In this document: one piece after another, positions 10,146-20,343 of the stretch | How the letters are laid out: each line of letters begins with the position of its first letter | How positions within the stretch are numbered: position 1 is the stretch's first letter | Assembly: GCA_023213315.1 (NCBI GenBank) | Contig: JAKCPI010008050.1 | Span: 1-64,000, forward strand | DNA: 64,000 nt | DNA from: Euborellia annulipes | Lineage: Eukaryota > Arthropoda > Insecta > Dermaptera > Anisolabididae | Direction of reading: 5' to 3' | The notes under the pieces: model-generated | What the model was told of the DNA's origin: nothing | Databases searched by the model: none | What the model saw: the letters and a program-made list of their open reading frames with translations, nothing else | Program-made: the position numbers and the translations under genes

Positions 10146-11147
10146 AGGAATTAAGGAATTCAAGAGAAAATAAAAATTTATGAATCATTGGTGTATTCAA
10201 TTAAAGCCTATGGATTGGAAACGTGGGGGTGGAGGAAGGCCGAGGAGATGGAGCGGATCTTGGGGAGATATGTGAAAAGAATTTTGGGAATAGCTAGGAA
10301 CACACCTAGCTATATGTGGCAGATGGAAACAGGAGTCCTGAGTGTGGAGGCGAGAAATTTCGTAACTATGGCAAGGAAAGTTTTAAGGATAATGTCTATG
10401 GAAGATGATCGATGGCCAAAGATGTGTCTCCGGGAATGTGCAAGGAACATCCTAAACAAAAATTCATCCAGCTGGGGAAAGGAAATGATGAAAGCAATGG
10501 AAGATGTCGGTAGTCCGGGAATAATTAAAATGATCCAGCAAAATAGAGACAGTGAAGACATAGCGAGAGAGTTAGAAAAGGCAGCACAAAAGAAGATCGA
10601 GCAAGAACTACAGAGAAATTGGGCAAGAATAGATAAGTCGTCGAATTGCCAATATTACAAAAGAATCATAACAAGTATAGGAATTGAGAATTATTTGTTG
10701 GACGGGAGGTGGTCAAACAGAAAGAGGGAGTTATGGACGAGAATGAGAATGGGAGTGGGACTCGGAGATAGTAGAAAATGGGAAAATATTAATAAGTGTA
10801 GACTCTGTGAGGAAGAAGAGGAATCATTAAAACATATAATGGAGTGCAAAGCAGTGCCTGAGAACGGATCAGGAGACCCCCTGAGTTGGAGAAGAAGAAG
10901 CAGAAGTGTTGTGGGGAATGAGGGATGGAAGGGCAAATTGAAGGACAATATACAGGAAGAAATGGTGGTGGTAAGGCAGGAATGGGAGAGAAGGATAGAC
11001 GTTACAAAGAAAAAAATGAATTTCGCTTAAAAAGTGTAAATATTGTAATTGTAAAAAATTTTGTAAAGAAAAAATAAAATAAATTTGTATATAGAGCCCG
11101 AAACCCGAGAAGGGAGGGGTGGAAGTCAAATAAATAAAATAAATAAA
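10146..11147 (+). mobile_element. 5'-truncated LINE inserted in the gene A 3' flank
   Basis: The insertion is flanked by a 13-bp duplication TATTAATTAAATA at 10133-10145 and 11148-11160. B and C provide the empty site. It ends in a short 3' UTR with GGGAGGGGTGGAAGTC and an AAATAAATAAAATAAATAAA-like tail. Relatives of this 3' end lie at 38799-39123 (reverse), 55940-56015 and 57680-57757. Confidence 0.9.
10149..11030 (+). pseudogene. LINE ORF2 C-terminal fragment (post-RT region)
   Basis: Open from the insertion junction to the TAA at 11028-11030. It starts in the RT thumb-like segment (KIYESLVYSIKAYGLETWGW) and ends with a Cys-rich knuckle, CRLC...H...C (CxxC-x8-HxxxC-like) near residues 235-250. 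The catalytic RT and endonuclease parts are missing through 5' truncation, so it cannot be autonomous. It is close in design to the fragment at 54513-55450. Confidence 0.8.
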
Positions 11148-11260
11148 TATTAATTAAATAGAAGAGAATACTGCCGTCCCTTACCACGTATTTGGGGAGG
11201 AGAGGCTAGTGGTAGGGGTGACCCTTTTTCAAATATTTGACATCTACAACTATTTAAAAT
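11148..11260 (+). repeat. Duplicated gene A/B/C downstream block
   Basis: Sequence around GAAGAGAATAC...GGAGGAGAGGCTAGTGG matches 27073-27130 and 37216-37300, marking the 3' end of the duplicated gene unit. 11261-11525 holds nothing recognised. Confidence 0.7.
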
Positions 11261-11525
11261 TTAAGTTTTTACTGAGTTATCCTCTGCATGATAATGTGCT
11301 ATGCCAAATGGAGTCTTAATTTTTTTAACATAACGCAAAAATAAGACGAAAATAAATAAAAATCTGCAGACACCAAAATTGGATGTAAAAGGGATGTAGA
11401 ATATATTAAAGACGTATTCCTGGGTCGCACGGGACCAAAACGGTATGTAAGATTCGTCCTAGCAGTTCAAAATTAATTAAACATATTACAAATAAAACAG
11501 ATAATACACAAAAGTATTTATTTTT

Positions 11526-12342
11526 GGCCGATGTCCTTATAATAAAATTGATTACAATATTTTTGCGTTCTCTGGTAATGTTTGTTGCTCCATATTTAAC
11601 TAATTTTTAATCAAGACCCCCCCCCCCCTGGTCAATGTTGTTTCGATTTATTTATTTATTTTTATTTTTATATGTGCCCCTCTACTGATGTTTAAATTTG
11701 GCCATCTCAGCATCAGAGTTGGGTTTTATACACAATTTTGCAGTTTTATACAAAAATTGCGGATAAAACTTGTATAAAACGTAAAAAATGTATTAAACGT
11801 ATAAAATGTATAAAACTTGGATGCGCATGCGCAAACCCGACGAGAAAGGAAGTTCAAATAAAATTTCATTTTTCAATTATTAACATTTTGATTATATTAT
11901 TCACTAAATAAAAAGCAAACAACATCGTCAATGCTTTAGAACATTATAAAATATGAAAAGCTTTTAAGCTCTTTTTTCAGGGGGAGAGAATTGGTTTTTT
12001 ACTGTTTTCTACCTTTTATACATCGGCCTAGTTTTATCCGCGATAGTTTTATACATGTATAAAACCGTGTATTATACTCGGCGGGATAAAACTTGCCAAC
12101 TCTGCTCAGCATTCAATTTAAAACAAGCAAGCTGACAGCAACTCAAAAATCAAAAAAATGTATTCAAAATTAATATGAAGTTAGCAACAGGCCAGTTTGT
12201 CAATGGTATGAACTTCGGTCATGGGACCGGAGTTCATTTTTTTTATACTACGGAACTAAATTTGACTGCTGTCAAATGTTGACCGAGGTTCACTTGATTG
12301 GCGGTCAGAAACTGACTTGACCAACCGTTATACTATCGGCCC
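11526..12342. repeat. Repeat Q, copy 2, with a MITE inside
   Basis: Matches 5228-5578 on both sides of the insertion at 11714-12104. It ends GTTATACTATCGGCCC like copy 1; the left end near TTGGCCGAT is only a weak inverted match. Class unknown. Confidence 0.55.
11714..12104. mobile_element. hAT-type MITE
   Basis: Ends CAGAGTTGG...CCAACTCTG, flanked by the 8-bp duplication CTCAGCAT at 11706-11713 and 12105-12112. The interior is built of repeated ATAAAACTTGTATAAAACG-like motifs and has no coding frame. The empty site is seen in Q copy 1. Confidence 0.9.
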
Positions 12343-12395
12343 AAGATGTACTGTTTGGGTCGCTCGGGCCCTAGACAGGATCTAAACGGGACATA

Positions 12396-12699
12396 TAAAA
12401 ATCAATTATTTTTTAGATGCTCTTTAAAATGTATATTCTCATTTTGCAATTGAAATCTTCTGACGACCACTTTACTCTTGTATTTCATAGGGAAGATGGG
12501 AGAAATGGTTGCCATGGTAACAAAATATAAATATTTTCCCATACTTATAAATTTTACATCTGAATTCAAATGTTCGGTACTGTCGGGAACTAAATATATG
12601 TCGACACAAAGAATCTGGTGTGACAAGCACAGAACACAACTTTCGATTAACGAAGGTAAGAGAAAGTTGTGTGCTGTGCGCCAGGCACACCAGATTTTT
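12396..12699 (+). repeat. Repeat X, 5'-truncated copy
   Basis: Right half of repeat X: TTTTTTAGATGCTCTTT, ATGGTTGCCATGGTAAC, then the terminal hairpin beginning AATCTGGTGTGACAAGC and ending CACACCAGATTTTTG. The left half is missing. Confidence 0.8.
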
Positions 12700-12717
12700 G
12701 TACATAAGTTATATATA

Positions 12718-13417
12718 CAGTGATGTGCAAAAAAAAAAAGTGGAATACTTAGTTTCTTCTAAGTAAATTTAACACAAATCCATATCGTTTTAATCTATTT
12801 AATACAATTTAAATAAAACAAAGGCCCTCGGGGCTTGGTGTAGTAGGTAGCGGCACCTTCTATACCGAACGTCTCGGGTTCTGAACCCAGGCAGTCCGAT
12901 GATTTTATTTAAGCCATTTGGATACCAAATGGAATAAATAAGAATGCCTGGACCCCAAGTATATATATTATAAAAATAACGGTTATCGTCTAAAGTCTTA
13001 TATGGCCTAAGTTGCCGAAAAGACTGTGTGTATAAATGTGTGTGTGAATGTCAGTGTGAATTAGAAAAAAATGTGAGTGTTAAAAAAAAAAAAAAAAAAA
13101 AAAAAAACAAAGACAAAAATAACGAATTGTTGTTATTAACGCCAAATTTCTAATATTTTAAAATAATCTTTGCATTTCAGTTTAATCTCTGTCTATTTTA
13201 TTAGAAATAAACATATCGAGATTATGTTGATTTGTTCCTCAGAAAATCGACATATTTGTCTTTGTTTTATTTAAATTGTGAAATGATTTGAATTTGTGTT
13301 AAATTTACTTAGAAATGCATAAGATATTTCATATTAAATGATTAATAAATTACAGTATCATGAAGATAGATTAGAATAGGTCTGTTTTATAGAAAAAATA
13401 CTTTTTTTACACCTCAG
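12718..13417. mobile_element. Tc1/mariner-type MITE with a SINE inside
   Basis: Begins CAGTGATGTGCAAAA next to a TA and ends near ACACCTCAG before a TA. Long internal inverted arms are shared with the element at 42845-43191 (AAGTAAATTTAACACAAAT and its complement). The left arm is interrupted by a SINE at 12824-13107. No transposase. Confidence 0.65.
12824..13107 (+). mobile_element. Full-length tRNA-derived SINE
   Basis: The head resembles a tRNA promoter: TTGGTGTAGTAGG near 12834 (box A-like) and GGGTTCTGAACCC near 12877 (box B-like), then GGCAGTCC. The body holds CCATTTGGATACCAAATGG and GGCCTAAGTTGCCGAAAAG, followed by GTGTG-rich sequence and a poly(A) tail at about 13082-13107. A 9-bp duplication AAAACAAAG flanks it (12815-12823, 13104-13112). 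Relatives lie at 45353-45596 and 63070-63245 (both reverse), with fragments at 2374 and 23470. It is transcribed by Pol III if active and copied by a LINE in trans. Confidence 0.85.
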
Positions 13418-13758
13418 AGTATTAATATATATTATGAAGAATAAGTAATTTCTCACCTTTAATGTTTTTGATGAAAGAAGAAAGATTCGCATCTTCATAA
13501 TTTTGTTAACGATGTATTAAATATTTTAATAATTTATTTTTTTATCTCTTATTTATTTCTGATTTCATATTACTCATTGTTAAATTAATTATTCTATTTT
13601 TTATATTATTATAAAAAAACAAATGAAAAAAATTTTTGTTAATAATGAAATTAAATTTTAATTGCAATTGTTTTAATTTTAAGAGTGAATAATTTAATAA
13701 TTCTTTTATTTTTATTTTGAAAATAAATAATTTAAATATAAAAATTAATTAATTAATT
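13418..13758. other. AT-rich, nothing recognised
   Basis: Very AT-rich sequence with no open frame and no match to the repeat families in the window. Confidence 0.5.
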
Positions 13759-14640
13759 GTTGTGAGCCCTGGAAAGACACACGGCAGAGGTGAGCACATC
13801 GTGCATTGTTGATTGGCTTCCCAAAACAATCTCGACGTCCTTATTAAACCTGGACCCGATCATCAATATTCTTTTCATCCATGGTGGATGTTGAATCCAT
13901 GCTCACTGAGTTATCTTCTTGCCTCTGCTCTCTCTATCGAGTGGAGATCCTCGAGATTTGTTACCGCCTGCTTGAGATTCTTCTCTGTATCATCAGGGAT
14001 GCTGTGAAGATTCCGGTCCCAGAAACCCGATCCCTTCTGATATTTTGAGTGCAGTGTACAGGTATGGCGTCTACCTTATTTACCCTATTTATTGATCAAT
14101 ATTTTTTTTTTAAAGCGATCGATCTTATGAAAGTTTGCAATATATAAATTATAAAAAAAAAAAAAATTGTTAAATAATTTTTAAAACAAAAGAAATATAA
14201 TCTAGTATTTTAATTAAACTAATTTTTGTCGTATTAAATGAAAGCAATAAGAGAAGAGGCGAAACTTTCTTTAATTAAATTCATTCTGTTCTCAATCCAA
14301 GGGTGAAGTTTTTCTCTGTGTCCCTTTAATCAACCTTCTTTCAGGTTTCGTCAGTGCTGTATCCGAGAGCCTTGGGGACATTTATTCTTTTTTTATATAG
14401 ATTTTTTTTTTTTTTAATAATAACTTGATCATCTCCGCCAGGCTTGAATCAATTACTCTCCAGATATTTCCGAGTTACATTATTTATAAAAAAAAAATAT
14501 TTATTCCCATAAAAACTATTTACATATATTATATTTTTTTTTAAATGCAAAGCGGTTTTTTTTTAACACTTTCAGGCCACAATTCCCTTTGGTCCGTCAC
14601 GTTCTCCCAGTGGCACACCAAGGGGTCCTTTTTTCTCAAT
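13759..14640. other. Islands of non-repetitive, GC-richer sequence: candidate exons
   Basis: 13759-14085 is clearly richer in G+C than its surroundings and matches no repeat seen here. On the minus strand an open frame from about 14079 to 13921 reads ...GSGFWDRNLHSIPDD... and ends ERAEARR-stop, with protein-like composition. On the + strand TTTCTTTCAG at about 14336-14345 and TTTAACACTTTCAG at about 14561-14574 look like splice acceptors, the second followed by ATIPFGPSRSPSGTPRGP. Strand and gene identity are undecided; it could equally be an unrecognised transposon. Confidence 0.3.
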
Positions 14641-14679
14641 ATCTTAAAAGGGGTGCAAAATATATATATATTTATCTAC

Positions 14680-14770
14680 TAATCTACTAACTATATATAA
14701 AAGGCGACTGTCCCTCTGTCTGTCTGTCTGTAAACGCGAAAACTCAGCCGACAGTAGATCAAATTTGACG
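14680..14770 (+). mobile_element. Possible Helitron-like 5' end
   Basis: CTATATATAAAAGGCGACTG followed by a CTGTCTGTCTGT run resembles the 5' ends of Helentron-type rolling-circle elements. No matching 3' end was located, so this is tentative. Confidence 0.35.
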
Positions 14771-14914
14771 AGTGAGGTCTCATTGAATAGATATTGATCT
14801 GTTGTTTTGCAACATGAATTTTGTTTCAATTTTAATTAATTAATAACGATCAATTTGTTCAAATTTGGCACTTGGTTTCAAATCAGGCATGCCAACTCAA
14901 ATGTATCAAATTTT

Positions 14915-15424
14915 TATTATTTTAATAATAACAGTCAAAGTTATTTAAATTCAGTATTTAATTTAATTTAATTTTTTCAGTATTTAAAAATCATTTTAAA
15001 TATTTAATTTTTAATTTATTATTTTTTTTTAATAATTTTTTATAATTTTTAATTTTATTTATTTATTTATTTATATTTTTTAATACAATATAGTATTTAA
15101 AAATTAAATATTTATCAGTTCAATTTTTAATTATCAAATAAAAAATTAATTTGTTTGAATGCCAACTCAAATTAATAATATTTTTAATTTTAATTCAAAC
15201 AAATTTAATTAAACAAATTAATTTCAATAAATTGAACGGATAAATATTTAATTTTTAAATACTATATTGTATTAAAAAATATCTTTAAAAAATTTAAAAA
15301 AATTAAAAATTATTAAAATTATTAACAAAAAATTATTAAATATTTAAAATAATTTTTAAATACTAAAAAAATTAAATTAAATTAAATACTGAATTTAAAT
15401 AACTTTGACTGCTATTATTAACCT
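14915..15424. repeat. AT-rich inverted repeat (arms about 240 bp)
   Basis: AATAATAACAGTCAAAGTTA at the left is the complement of TAACTTTGACTGCTATTATT at the right, and the pairing continues inward with many AT blocks, meeting near 15170. Probably a foldback MITE. No coding frame. Confidence 0.65.
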
Positions 15425-15631
15425 AAGTCGTGAAAGGCGCGGCTTCGCCGCGCCCTTCTCGAATAGACCCTGGCGGGCGGCGTCTCGGGACGTAGCTTCA
15501 GCGCCTTTTTTATTAGGAATAAAACTTTTCGGGTTTCAAAATTATGGGAAAAACTACTGATCCCGTCCCGAGACGCCGCTCGCCAGGGCCAAGTCGGGAA
15601 GGGCGCGGCGAAGCCCTGCCTTTCACGACTT
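15425..15631. mobile_element. GC-rich palindromic MITE related to the compound repeat ends
   Basis: Starts AAGTCGTGAAAGGCGCGGC and ends with the near-complement ...CCTTTCACGACTT. The interior repeats GAGACGCCGC...CCAGGGCC in both orientations, the same block found near 575-600 and 4150-4170. Confidence 0.65.
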
Positions 15632-15643
15632 GTATATATATAT

Positions 15644-16510
15644 TAGGGTAGTTCTTATTTAGGGAATGTTAGAATTTTTATTTCACGTTAGTCCTAAATC
15701 GGTTCCAAATCTATAAGAAAAATTTATACCAAGTTTTAGCTCTTAATTTTAATATTAACCCCCCCCCCCCGATAGCCAAAGTTTTTAATGAAAACAACAT
15801 AGGAAAAGTTCTGTTACGTCATGAACTAATGATTAAATGATAATTCTTATAGCAAATTTAACGCTTTACAAATAAGGTCTCTTGTGATTGTTTGCTAACT
15901 TGACAGGTTCAAAAGGTATTCGAGGTCAAAATTGACTAGAACTTTGATTTTGACCTCGAATAACGTTTGAACCAGTCAATTTGGCAAAAAATCACAAGAG
16001 ACCTTATTTGTAAAGCGTTAAATTTGCTACAAGAATTATCATTTGTCGACATGATCTGTTCATTAGTTCATGTGGCAAAAACTTCCAAAGCAATAACAGA
16101 ACTTTTCCTATATTATTTCCATTAAAAACTTTGTCTATCGGAGGGGAGAGGGGGTTAATATTAAAATTAAGAGCTAAAACTTGGCATGAATTTTTTGGAA
16201 CCGATTTAGGAATATCGTGAAAAAAATTCGAACATATCCTAAAAGGGCCCTGTTACGCATTAGTGTGTCAAGCGCCAGCTACCGAGTTTTGAGAAAATTA
16301 ACAGTAAAGTTTTTTGTTTTCATTGGATTATATATAATTTTTTTTGTCAATTATGCAATTAACATTAAATATAAATTTTTTTAGGACATATTTTATAAAA
16401 AATAATATTAATTATAGTATTTGAAACAATATTCCGTGCTTAACTCAATTTTCAATTTTTTGGCGCTTGACACACTAATGCATAAGAGGGTCCAAATAAG
16501 AACTACCCTA
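15644..16510. mobile_element. Foldback element with TAGGGTAGTTCTTATTT ends
   Basis: Terminal inverted repeat TAGGGTAGTTCTTATTT / AAATAAGAACTACCCTA. Inside, arms of about 270 bp fold back around 15945 (TTCGAGGTCAAAATTGAC versus TTTGACCTCGAA), and a separate MITE is nested in the right side (16245-16493). Similar end sequence (TAGGGTGGCTCTTA) marks the giant foldback at 30280-32060, so they may share a transposase source. Confidence 0.75.
16245..16493. mobile_element. MITE family R, complete copy
   Basis: About 32-bp inverted ends (GGGCCCTGTTACGCATTAGT and GGACCCTCTTATGCATTAGT on the opposite strand). Related copies lie at 20006-20263 and 4688-4831. Non-coding. Confidence 0.8.
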
Positions 16511-16796
16511 ACATATATATGTAAGAGAAAGTAAAAAAAAAAGAATCAAAAATGAACACGAAATTAAAATATTTATTTTCCCAAAATACTGTATTTGTTC
16601 ACCTTGTATTGAATGAAAGCATACTTGCTACTTAAAATTACACATTGTAATAAAAATGTTTAAATCACAACAAATGACATCGTTTTGTTATAATTGACAC
16701 CTGCTCAGTAAGTAGCAAATGAAAAGAAGTTTCTAATAACCTCTAATATTTATGTATATTTGCAATGTATATTTTATTTTTCTAAAATTAAAAATT

Positions 16797-16842
16797 GTCG
16801 ACCTGAGGAAGGGGGCGATTAGCACCCGAAACGTCGACGAGT
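16797..16842 (+). ncRNA. Hammerhead-ribozyme-like motif (Penelope-like element remnant)
   Basis: CTGAGGA at 16804-16810 fits the hammerhead core CUGANGA, and GAAAC at 16829-16833 followed by GTC fits the second core strand. GGG...CCC between them can form stem II. Such motifs are known from the terminal repeats of Penelope-like retroelements. The surroundings (TTTATTTGTAATCCTGGCTG) look like the end of such an element, which continues after the hAT insertion at 18442. Self-cleavage is not shown. Confidence 0.5.
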
Positions 16843-17128
16843 AGAATGAGATAAAATTTCGTGTTTTATTTGTAATCCTGGCTGCCTACCCATCACTAGG
16901 GATGAAACGATACGAGTAAATACAAGTACTTACTCGATACTTTTCTTTCGATACCAAGTACTTTTAGAATCGATACTTTGGAATCGAGTACCAAGTAAGT
17001 ATCGGTCACAAATACTCGTATCGATACTCGGTTCACTTATGCGATGATTAGTTAGGTTGGAAGAACATTTACGTACATTTGTTCTTGTTTACAATAGAAA
17101 TAAGTGGAATGGTTTGTACTACTGTATT

Positions 17129-17793
17129 ACTTTCTCTTACCTATGTATATATGTAATATATATATAGAGAGAAAGTATTGGATTCATGTCAAAAATTCGA
17201 TGTCGAGATTTTGATGGATCTTCACGTTTTGAGGTCCCCTGAATCCAAAAAAGTGGTTTTCGCGACATGGTCTGTCTGTCTGTCTGTGTGTGTGTGTGTG
17301 TGTGTTCAATTTTAAGCATGAAGGAATTGAGCTAGGAGGATGAAATTTTATATTTAAGTTAAATACCACCCGGGACCGGAAAAATAAGCTTTTAATCAAA
17401 ATCGGCCAAAGAGTACTAGTACTTTACTGATGTACTTTTTCAGTTTTTTTCGATTTTTTCAAAATTCGCTCTAACGATTTTGATTAAAATTCAAAAATCA
17501 ATTATTTTTTAGATGCTCTTTCAAATGTATATTCTCGTTTTGCCCTCAAAATTGTTTGAAGCACACTTTACTCTTGTATTTCATAGGGAAGATAGGAGAA
17601 ATGGTTGCCATGGTAACAAAATATAAATATTTTCCCATGTTTATAATTTCGACATCTTAAATTTCTAATATATTGGCGGAAACTAAATATATTTCGACAC
17701 AAAAAATCTGGTGTGACAAGCACAGAACACAACTTTCGATTACCGAAGGTAAGAGAAAGTTGTGTGCTGTGCGCCAGTCACACCAGATTTTTT
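17129..17793 (+). repeat. Repeat X, full-length copy
   Basis: Starts with the 5' hairpin ACTTTCTCTTACC...AGAGAGAAAGTA and runs through GAGGTCCCCTGAATCC, a CTGTCTG/GTGTG microsatellite, GTACTAGTACTTTACTGATG and ATGGTTGCCATGGTAAC. It ends with the 3' hairpin AAATCTGGTGTGAC...GTCACACCAGATTT. Nothing in it looks coding across copies. Confidence 0.85.
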
Positions 17794-17929
17794 TAATTTT
17801 TATTATTTGCGTGTTCAACAGGGAAACACCTTGAAAATTTATTATTTTTACATAGTACCGCTAAAACTGAATTTTTTTTCTTAGTCGTCGTTGCTGTTTT
17901 TTTTTTTTTTTTTTTTTTTTTAATTTGAT

Positions 17930-18260
17930 TTTTTATGTCTGTGGATATTTAAATAAGATTCGCAGGGACTTTGCAGCCATATTTATTATAATTTCTTTTT
18001 TCCGACGTTTCGGTCTCCAATCACGACCTTCATCAGGGCAAATATTGTCAATTATACACGATTTTAGGTATTTTAATATTCATTGAAATTAAAAATATAC
18101 AATTTCTTTTTACTTTGATATGTACAAAAATATTATCATATACTTGCTCTTCGGAGGTCTCTGATGATGAAGGTCCAGATTGGTGACCAAAACAAAACGT
18201 CAGCAAATAGAAATTAAATAAAAGATTTTTATTTAATCTCTTGCCTGCAAAGTTCCTGTG
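17930..18260. mobile_element. Penelope-like fragments with two hammerhead-like motifs
   Basis: On the minus strand 18001-18045 contains CTGATGAAGGTC...GACCGAAACGTC, a good match to a hammerhead core with a GGTC/GACC stem II. On the + strand 18161-18205 contains a decayed version (CTGATGATGAAGGTC...GACC...AAAACGTC). The flanks TTTGCAGCCATATTTATT and TTTATTTAATCTCTTGCCTG also mirror each other, suggesting two head-to-head terminal repeats. Confidence 0.5.
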
Positions 18261-18482
18261 AATCTTGATAATATCAGTACTTTCTGCTGTTTTTGCTTAT
18301 CTTTAATTGTACGAGAAAATTGACCGATACGAGTAAGTATCGATACTTTTCAATCGATAACGAGTAGGTACTCGATACTTTGCGACCGATACCGGTATCG
18401 AGTAAAAGTATCGATACCTCAGTGGTATCGTTTCATCCCTACCCATCACCAATACTATACACAGTCTCCAGCCAAAGAGAAA

Positions 18483-18792
18483 TTTATTAATGTGAAGTTT
18501 TCGAGTGTTTTTTTTTTTTTTTTTGTTTTTTTGAATAAAAATATTGAATTGGGGTTCTGTTTTCCGATAAGCATTCTCAGAAAATGATTAAGAAATAACA
18601 ACAAGCACGAGTGAATATTGAATACTGGCGGCACTCAAATAACCATCGAGTTATCGGTATAAAGAATAAAAAAATTATTTATTTGTTATTTCTGCTTAAG
18701 AGACGCAAATAGATCGCAACGCTTTGATACATAAGTAGTTAATTCCCTGTTTATCCTTGTTATTGAACAATTTCTATTAAATTGTTTAAAAT
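18483..18792 (+). promoter_or_regulatory. Conserved 5' flank of gene B exon 1
   Basis: About 300 bp nearly identical to 32140-32446 ahead of gene C exon 1, including CCGATAAGCATTCTCAG and AAGAGACGCAAATAGATCG. Conservation between two paralogs and its place before the ATG exon make it the likely promoter and 5' UTR. No clear TATA box was identified. Confidence 0.45.
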
Positions 18793-18853
18793 ATGTCATT
18801 TATCAAGCAAGAAGACATTTCAAAGGATGATATCAAATATCCAATTCATATTG
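18793..18853 (+). CDS. Gene B exon 1 (start codon exon)
   Basis: ATG at 18793 opens 20 codons (MSFIKQEDISKDDIKYP...) plus one base, ending at a good donor G|GTAAGC. The exon is identical in sequence to 32447-32507 of gene C. The peptide has the acidic/Lys IKQE style common at the N-terminus of insect zinc-finger proteins. The next exon expected from C (34848-34988) is missing between here and 24890, where about 6 kb of transposons lie instead, so B may encode a shortened protein or be silenced. Confidence 0.65.
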
Positions 18854-18929
18854 GTAAGCTATTTTTTTTTTTTTTTATTTAAAAATTTCACTCGGACATA
18901 AAGAGCATCTAAAAAAAATATAATAAAAA

Positions 18930-19557
18930 TAGAGAGAAAGTATTGGATTCATGTCAAAAATTCGATGTCGAGATTTTGATGGATCTTCACGTTTTGAGGT
19001 CCCCTGAATCCAAAAAAAGTGGTTTTTGCGACATGGTCTGTCTGTGTGTGTGTGTGTGAATGTGTGTTCAATTTTAAGCATGAAGGAATTGAGCTACGAG
19101 GTTGAAATGTCATATTTAAGTTAAACACCCCCCGGGAGCGTGAAAATAAGCTTTTAATCAAAATCGGCCAAAAAGTACTAGTACTTTACCGATGTACTTT
19201 TTCAGTTTTTTTCGATTTTCTCAAAATTCGCTCTAACGATTTTGATTAAAATTCAAAAATCAATTATTTTTTAGATGCTCTTTCAAATGTATATTCTCAT
19301 TTTGCCCTCAAAATTGTTTGAAGCACACTTTACTCCTGTACTCCATAGGAAAGATAGGAGAAATGGTTGCCATGGTAACAAAATATAAATATTTTCCCAT
19401 ACTTATAAATTTTACATCTGAATTCAAATATTCCCTACTGCCGGGAACTAAATACATGTCGACACAAAAAATCTGGTGTGACAAGCACAGTACACGACTT
19501 TCGATTACCGAAGGTAAGAGAAAGTTATGTGCTGTGCGCCAGTCACACCAGATTTTT
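18930..19557 (+). repeat. Repeat X copy in intron 1 of gene B
   Basis: Lacks the first half of the 5' hairpin (begins AGAGAGAAAGTATTGG), otherwise full length to the 3' hairpin. C has no X copy at the equivalent place, so it inserted after the B/C duplication. Confidence 0.85.
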
Positions 19558-20005
19558 TTTCTTACATTCTCTGTTTAAATACAGTTTTTTTCTTAACTTT
19601 AACAATTCATCCTACAAATAAATACGGCTTACAATTATTTTGATTTCCCATATAGGCTAATTTGTAACAAAATTTAATTACAAAACATTCTACATAGACT
19701 TATAAAGAGAGCATACCTACTTATAGAGGATTATTTTATTTGATTTACAAAATGAAAATAGATTTTCTATAACTTTCTCATCTTTAGTCAGTGGCGTAGC
19801 AAGGATTTTGGCGCCATGGAGCTACGCAACTGCTGGCGCCCCCCCCCCCCTCCCCCTCGAACACTACCATCAATCGGTAACCGACACCCCACCCTACCAC
19901 GGTAAAAAACGTTTGACCCCTCTCAAATTACTAAAATGATTTTAAAAAATTTTCATATAAAAAAATTCCTCAGATTTCTTCATCTTCATCTGAAGGCTCA
20001 GCATA

Positions 20006-20263
20006 TATGGATCCTGTTATCCAAAGATGTGTCAAAGACCAAACATCGAGTTTTGAGAAAATCAACAATAGTTTTTTGTTTATATTGGATTATAGGTATA
20101 TAATTTTTCTTGTCAATTGTGCAAATAACATTAAATATAAATTTTTTTACGACATATTTCATAAAAAATACTATTAATTAAAGCATTAGAAACAATATTC
20201 CGTGCTTAACTCATTTTTGAATTTTTTGGTCTTTGACGCACCATTGCATAACTGGGTCCATAT
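20006..20263. mobile_element. MITE family R copy
   Basis: Inverted ends ATATGGATCCTGTTAT / ATATGGACCCAGTTAT, with the interior matching 16245-16493. Confidence 0.8.
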
Positions 20264-20343
20264 AATCTGTGTATAATACCAAAATTTAACCACAATATCT
20301 ACTAAATAATTCAATGCTTTTTCTAATTTATTAGGCCAATATT

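Larger units (their letters stand above)
16897..18441. mobile_element. hAT-type element, 1.5 kb, with nested insertions
   Basis: Ends TAGGGATGAAACGATAC / GTATCGTTTCATCCCTA, flanked by a perfect 8-bp duplication CCCATCAC at 16889-16896 and 18442-18449. The subterminal regions are packed with ATCGATAC/GTATCGAT motifs. No transposase frame remains; the middle is occupied by a full repeat X copy and Penelope-like sequence. Confidence 0.9.

Noticed and set aside
10310..11187. Several minus-strand frames opposite the LINE
   Set aside because: They are antisense to the clear ORF2 fragment; their Ser/Phe/Leu-rich composition is a shadow of an A/G-rich coding strand.
12834..12890. tRNA gene (also 45530-45590 and 63180-63240)
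   Set aside because: Box A- and B-like words are present, but no cloverleaf with paired acceptor ends was found. The sequences continue into a shared body and poly(A) tail and have target duplications, so they are SINEs.
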